From contig CACDDC010000003.1 in the NCBI GenBank assembly GCA_902551455.1, forward strand, positions 1 through 64,000: a stretch of DNA of 64,000 nucleotides, given 5' to 3'. The position numbers and the translations under genes are program-made. The notes below the pieces were generated by a model. The model ran no database searches, was not told the origin of the DNA, and was given only the letters and a program-made list of their open reading frames with translations. Positions 59,877-64,000 of this stretch are shown here, one piece after another (the stretch's first letter is position 1; every line of letters begins with the position of its first letter). Source of the DNA: an uncultured Pelagibacteraceae bacterium (GTDB taxonomy: Bacteria; Pseudomonadota; Alphaproteobacteria; Pelagibacterales; Pelagibacteraceae).

Positions 59877-62218
59877 TAATAAAATTTTAAAATATTATTT
59901 TTATTTATTTTTAAATATAAATCATCTTTAACCTCTAAATTATTATTTTCAATTTTATTTTTTTTAAAAACTTCTATTATGGTTTTTTTTGAGGCAAAAT
60001 TAGCTTTTTTTCCAGTCAATGGGTCTACAACCATCATTTTAATATTTTTTGCAACTTTAAATGGTCTTGCGTCAGTCTTTTCAACTGCATTTTTAATAAA
60101 TGATTTGAATATTGGTAAAGCGGTTTTTCCACCAGTTTCGAATTTTCCAAGAGTTTTTGGTTCATCAAAACCAATATAAACGCCAACAACTAGATTTGAG
60201 GTAAATCCTACAAACCATGCATCAGTATTTTTATTTGTTGTTCCAGTTTTTCCAGCTAAATCTAAATTTAAATCTCTAAGTTTTTTTCCAGTTCCTCTTT
60301 TCACAACTCCTTCTAACATTGAGGTAATTTGATATGCTGTCTCAGGTGAAAAAATTTGTGGAAAATTATCTTTAATTTTTGGATATTCATTTCCTAAAAA
60401 AGAAATTTCGCTACATTTAATACATTTTCTTTTCTCAGAATTAAAAATAGTGTTACCTGCGCTATCTTGAATTCTATCAACAAAAATTGGCTTAACTAAT
60501 TTCCCTCCATTAATAAACGAGCAGTATGCGCTTGTAAGTTTTAGCAATGTAGTTTCGGCCGAACCAAGAGATATTGACATAAGTTCATCTGGATTATCAT
60601 ATATATTTAATTGTTTTGAAAATTCTGTAATTTTTTTAATTCCTAGGTCCTGTGCTATTCTTACAGTCATAAGATTTCTAGATTTTTCTATACCTGTTCT
60701 CAAAGTTGATGGACCGTAAAATTTTTTTCCATAGTTTTCAGGCTTCCAAAGTTTTAGGTCTTCTCCCTGATCTAAAACAATTGGAGCATCCAAAATTAAT
60801 GATGAAGGTGTAAAATTATTTTCTAATGCTAGTGCATAAATGAATGGTTTAAATGCTGAACCAGGTTGTCTTAATGCTTGTGATGCTCTATTAAATTCAC
60901 TTTTTTTAAAACTAAATCCTCCAGACATTGCCAATACTCTACCGGTATATGGATCCATGACGATTATACCTCCATTTGCTTCGGGTAATTGTTCTAATGT
61001 AAATGATTTATCTTTAATTTTTTTTACATATATAATGTCCCCTATTTTAAATATTACCTCTGGATTTTTCTTAATCCACTCTAGATCATTAAATTCTATT
61101 TTTCCTGAGTCTTGTTGATCCGTTTCTATTTCAATTGAAAAATCATTTATTTTTTTAACTATTGCTAAGTCCCAACCAATAGATTTCTCCAATTTATATT
61201 TTTTTGTTTCCTTAATCCAATCAGATAAATTTTTTGTATTAGCTATTGGCCCTCTCCAACCTTTTCTTTGATCATAATTAATCAAACCTTTTCTTAAAGA
61301 TTGGGTAGCAATCGATTGTAGATTTAAATTTAAAGGTGATTTTATATTAAAACCTTGTTTATAAACTTTATCAAAACCATAAATATCTACTATAAATTTT
61401 CTTACATCTTCAACATAATATCTAGAGTCTTCTAAGTAAATTTTTTTTCTTTTATTAAGTTTTATTTCAGTATTAATTAATTTTTTATACAAATTTTCAT
61501 CTATATAAGAATTTTCAAAAAGATTTTGTATTACTAAATTTCTTCTATATTTTGCTAATTGAATGTTTTTATAAGGATTATATCTACTAGGAGCTTTTGG
61601 AAGTGCGGCTAATAATGCAGCTTCTTCAAAATTTAGCTTGCTAATTGGTTTGTCAAAGTAAGCTAAGCTTGCTGATGCAATGCCGTATGCTCCTTCACCT
61701 AAATAAATTTGATTAAGATATAATTCTAGAATTCTTTCTTTTGATAATGCTCTTTCAATTCTGAAAGCTAGAATAGCCTCTTTTATTTTCCTATTTACAC
61801 TTATTTCATTGCTTAGTAAAAAATTCTTAGCTACTTGTTGTGTAATAGTAGATGCTCCTTCTAATCTTTTTGCATTTATTATATTTGAAATATTTTTTAT
61901 TACCGCACGAATAATTCCTTTTGCATCTACTCCTGGGTGAGAGAAAAAATTTTTATCTTCCGCAGATAAAAACGAATAAACTACCTTTTGAGGAATAGAA
62001 TTGTATGGAACAAATATTCTCTTCTCAGATGAAAAATCGCTAACTAATTCTCCTACTCCAGAATACAACTTGCTTGATACTGGTGGTTTATAACTTTTCA
62101 AGAACTTGTAGTCAGGCAATGTATTTGAATAAGTCCAAAGTACAGCAATAATTGATATAAATAATATTAAAAATACTGATGTAATCAAAATTAGTATTTT
62201 TTTTAATAACATGCTCAT
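59876..62218 (-). CDS. mrcA: Penicillin-binding protein 1A (bifunctional)
   Basis: A 780-residue class A PBP. An N-terminal anchor (KKILILITSVFLILFISIIAVLWTY) is followed by the glycosyltransferase domain with catalytic Glu in SAEDKNFFSHPGVD, plus TITQQVAKN and LYLNQIYLGEGAYGI, an OB-like insert, then the transpeptidase domain with SxxK in RQPGSAFKPFIY, SRN in EKSRNLMT and KTGTT in LAGKTGTTNKN. It polymerises and crosslinks peptidoglycan. It precedes prfB with a one-base overlap and is divergent from rne. Confidence 0.95.
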   Translation of the reverse strand: MSMLLKKILILITSVFLILFISIIAVLWTYSNTLPDYKFLKSYKPPVSSKLYSGVGELVSDFSSEKRIFVPYNSIPQKVVYSFLSAEDKNFFSHPGVDAKGIIRAVIKNISNIINAKRLEGASTITQQVAKNFLLSNEISVNRKIKEAILAFRIERALSKERILELYLNQIYLGEGAYGIASASLAYFDKPISKLNFEEAALLAALPKAPSRYNPYKNIQLAKYRRNLVIQNLFENSYIDENLYKKLINTEIKLNKRKKIYLEDSRYYVEDVRKFIVDIYGFDKVYKQGFNIKSPLNLNLQSIATQSLRKGLINYDQRKGWRGPIANTKNLSDWIKETKKYKLEKSIGWDLAIVKKINDFSIEIETDQQDSGKIEFNDLEWIKKNPEVIFKIGDIIYVKKIKDKSFTLEQLPEANGGIIVMDPYTGRVLAMSGGFSFKKSEFNRASQALRQPGSAFKPFIYALALENNFTPSSLILDAPIVLDQGEDLKLWKPENYGKKFYGPSTLRTGIEKSRNLMTVRIAQDLGIKKITEFSKQLNIYDNPDELMSISLGSAETTLLKLTSAYCSFINGGKLVKPIFVDRIQDSAGNTIFNSEKRKCIKCSEISFLGNEYPKIKDNFPQIFSPETAYQITSMLEGVVKRGTGKKLRDLNLDLAGKTGTTNKNTDAWFVGFTSNLVVGVYIGFDEPKTLGKFETGGKTALPIFKSFIKNAVEKTDARPFKVAKNIKMMVVDPLTGKKANFASKKTIIEVFKKNKIENNNLEVKDDLYLKINKNNILKFY

Positions 62219-62251
62219 TTTAGTTTTATTTAGCTAACGAATTTGTTAATG

Positions 62252-62319
62252 TTATGGCACAGAATTTATAAATTAAAAATGAAATATATTAATCAAACAT
62301 TATGGCAAAGAATTTGTAC
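62252..62319 (+). repeat. Imperfect direct repeat at the rne start, with a 5-codon mimic ORF
   Basis: TTATGGCACAGAATTTATA (from 62252) is repeated 48 bases on as TTATGGCAAAGAATTTGTA (from 62300), the real rne start. The first copy encodes M-A-Q-N-L-stop, echoing M-A-K-N-L of RNase E. This looks like a small duplication, or a decoy start. Two mismatches in 19 bases. Confidence 0.55.
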
Positions 62320-64000
62320 ATTGATGCATCGCATCCAAGTGAGACAAGAGTTGTACTTAAATCCAATGAAAATATTGAGGATTACGAATACGAAAGTATA
62401 AATAACACTCTAATTAAGAACAATATTTATTTAGGAAAAGTAAGTAGGATTGAACCTTCTTTGCAGGCTGCTTTTGTAGATTTTGGAAGAGAACGTCATG
62501 GATTTCTGCCATTTAATGATATTCAATCTGACTATTACCAATTACCTACAAGTGATTTACAAAAAATAAAAGAGGAGGAAGAGAAGGCTAGAGAGGAGCT
62601 TATTAAAGAAAGTGAAAAGAGTGAAGAAAATATAATTAATGAAAACGAAACAGAAATTAATAATCAAGATCCAATTAATAAAACTCAAATAGAAAATAGT
62701 TCAGAAAATAAAACAAACAATTTTAAATTTAAATCTAGAAGATATAAAATCCAAGAGGTTATAAAACCAAACCAAGTAATTCTTGTTCAAGTTATAAAAG
62801 ATGAGAGAGGTATGAAAGGTGCTGCTTTAACCACTTTCATTTCAATTGCTGGAAAATATATCGTTTTAATGCCCAATACTCCTAAAGGAGGAGGCATCTC
62901 TAGAAAAATATTTAATCCTACAGAAAGAAAAAAAATTAGAGTCATTTTAAATGAAATTGAAATTCCTAGAGAGATGGGAATTATTGTTAGAACAGCTGGT
63001 TCAAATAAAACAAAAAATGAAATTGAAAATGATTTAAATAATTTAATTAAAGGTTGGGATAGTATTAAAGAAAAAGCAATGAATTCCATGGCTCCTTCGA
63101 TAGTTCATAAAGAAAGTGACGTCATTAAAAGAGCAATAAGAGATATGTATGATGATGATACTCAAAATATTGTTATTGAAGGAAGTGATGCTTACCAAAG
63201 AACTAAAAACTATATGAAGATATTAATGCCCAATCATACAAAAAAAATTAAGAAATATAGAGATAAAATACCTCTTTTTGTTAAAGAAAAAATTGAGACT
63301 AAACTTTATGAAATTTTTGAAACAGAGGTAAAATTATCTTCTGGTGGATATTTGGTAATTAATCCTACAGAAGCCCTTGTTTCTATTGATGTAAATTCTG
63401 GTAAATCTATTAAACAAAAAAATGTTGAAAGTACAGCTGTAGATACAAATTTAGAAGCAGCAGAGGAAATTGCAAGACAAATTAAACTTCGCGACTTGTC
63501 AGGATTAATAATAATAGATTTTATAGATATGTTGATCTATGGAAATAGAAGGCAAGTTGAAAGAAGATTAAAAGATAGATGTAGATCTGACAGAGCTAGA
63601 ATACAAATTGGTAGAATTAGTAATTTTGGTCTTTTGGAAATGTCAAGACAAAGACTAAGGGAAAGTAATGTAAAATGGAAAATCAATTTATCAAATGAGT
63701 CTTTCGCTCTCAAAATACTAAAATTTGTTGAACTTAAGTCGATTCAAAACAAATCTAAAGTTGTTAAAATATATCTTAATGAAAAAATTGCTAATTTTAT
63801 AGAAGAAAACTACTTGAAAGACATAAATTATTTTAAAAAAAAAAATAAAATAAATATCAATTTAGAAAATGATAAATCATTGAGTTTTTCTGATTATAAA
63901 ATTCAATTTTTAACTAAAACAAATAAAATTATTGATACCGTGGAGGAGGTTTCTGTTCTTAAAAAAACAGAGAGTACATTAAATCAAAAAGAAAAAATAA
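62302..64000 (+). CDS. rne: Ribonuclease E/G, N-terminal part (runs off the right edge)
   Basis: An ORF from ATG 62302 (MAKNLYIDASHPSETRVV) stays open to base 64000, 566 residues, so the track omits it. It shows the S1 domain (NIYLGKVSRIEPSLQAAFVDFG) with a Glu/Asn-rich insert of roughly 60 residues, then the RNase H-like and DNase I-like parts with catalytic Asp in VSIDVNSGK (about 363) and IIIDFIDM (about 406). The zinc-link CPxC expected after SRQRLR is missing: the sequence reads RESNVKWKINLSNESF. It starts mRNA decay and rRNA/tRNA processing. Length and the missing C-terminus cannot be judged here. Confidence 0.93.
   Translation, partial: MAKNLYIDASHPSETRVVLKSNENIEDYEYESINNTLIKNNIYLGKVSRIEPSLQAAFVDFGRERHGFLPFNDIQSDYYQLPTSDLQKIKEEEEKAREELIKESEKSEENIINENETEINNQDPINKTQIENSSENKTNNFKFKSRRYKIQEVIKPNQVILVQVIKDERGMKGAALTTFISIAGKYIVLMPNTPKGGGISRKIFNPTERKKIRVILNEIEIPREMGIIVRTAGSNKTKNEIENDLNNLIKGWDSIKEKAMNSMAPSIVHKESDVIKRAIRDMYDDDTQNIVIEGSDAYQRTKNYMKILMPNHTKKIKKYRDKIPLFVKEKIETKLYEIFETEVKLSSGGYLVINPTEALVSIDVNSGKSIKQKNVESTAVDTNLEAAEEIARQIKLRDLSGLIIIDFIDMLIYGNRRQVERRLKDRCRSDRARIQIGRISNFGLLEMSRQRLRESNVKWKINLSNESFALKILKFVELKSIQNKSKVVKIYLNEKIANFIEENYLKDINYFKKKNKININLENDKSLSFSDYKIQFLTKTNKIIDTVEEVSVLKKTESTLNQKEKI

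Noticed and set aside
1-64000. CRISPR array, tRNA/rRNA genes, insertion sequences, prophage or attachment sites
   Set aside because: No repeat-spacer pattern, cloverleaf, rRNA or transposase/integrase sequence was seen on reading; the window appears to be core chromosome plus metabolic genes.

Overview
This window looks like a chromosome segment of a SAR11-type alphaproteobacterium (Pelagibacterales). The base composition is very AT-rich, genes are packed almost end to end (ATGA and TAATG overlaps are the rule), there are no mobile elements, tRNAs or rRNAs, and the gene content is that of an oligotrophic marine heterotroph. No non-coding stretch exceeds about 160 bases. The lineage call is inferred from style and content, since no marker phylogeny could be run.

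Layout. 1-3.4 kb: a membrane-protein fragment, small proteins, a tandem pair of SMR-like membrane proteins and a 3-hydroxyisobutyrate-dehydrogenase-type enzyme. 3.4-5.4 kb (minus): a photolyase/cryptochrome-family gene coupled to a DUF393 thiol protein and a 42-residue DUF2256 protein missing from the ORF track. 5.5-12.7 kb (minus): a peptide/nickel-type ABC importer (binding protein, two permeases, fused double ATPase), an AhpD-like protein, a glutamine amidotransferase and an inositol-monophosphatase-family phosphatase. 12.7-15.3 kb (plus): a gamma-butyrobetaine-hydroxylase-like oxygenase, an HD-domain protein and an EamA permease, resembling the TmpA/TmpB phosphonate pair. 15.3-29.6 kb: a cluster for inositol-type cyclitol use: iolD, a Gfo/Idh/MocA dehydrogenase, ROK kinase, FAH-family hydrolase and ccdA on minus; aldehyde dehydrogenase, a 39-residue membrane protein, HpcH/HpaI aldolase, hydroxyacid dehydrogenase and a pilin-like protein on plus; iolE (minus), iolG (plus) and a sugar-type ABC importer. 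IolB, IolC and IolJ are not seen.

29.7-42.5 kb: a GYD protein, a PhyH oxygenase, a sulfite-dehydrogenase-like Tat-exported Moco enzyme with its cytochrome c, molybdopterin genes moaACDE and moaB, a MocA-like transferase, two XdhC/CoxI proteins and a form II (AYRGAGR) CoxMLS-type hydroxylase with CoxG. 42.5-47 kb: a TauE/SafE exporter, homocysteine methyltransferase, EamA permease, YbaK-type deacylase and glnA. 47-53.5 kb (minus): an iscR-sufBCDSU-sufT-sufA operon with an excellent IscR type 1 operator at its promoter. 53.5-64 kb: alpha/beta hydrolase, anmK, tyrS, an AsmA-like protein, prfB with its programmed frameshift, mrcA, and the start of rne running off the right edge.

Three genes (coxM, coxS, glnA) each carry one extra base in an A/T homopolymer and are split in the ORF track; restoring one base repairs all three. 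Because glnA is a core gene, sequencing error is the simplest explanation, although transcriptional slippage is possible.
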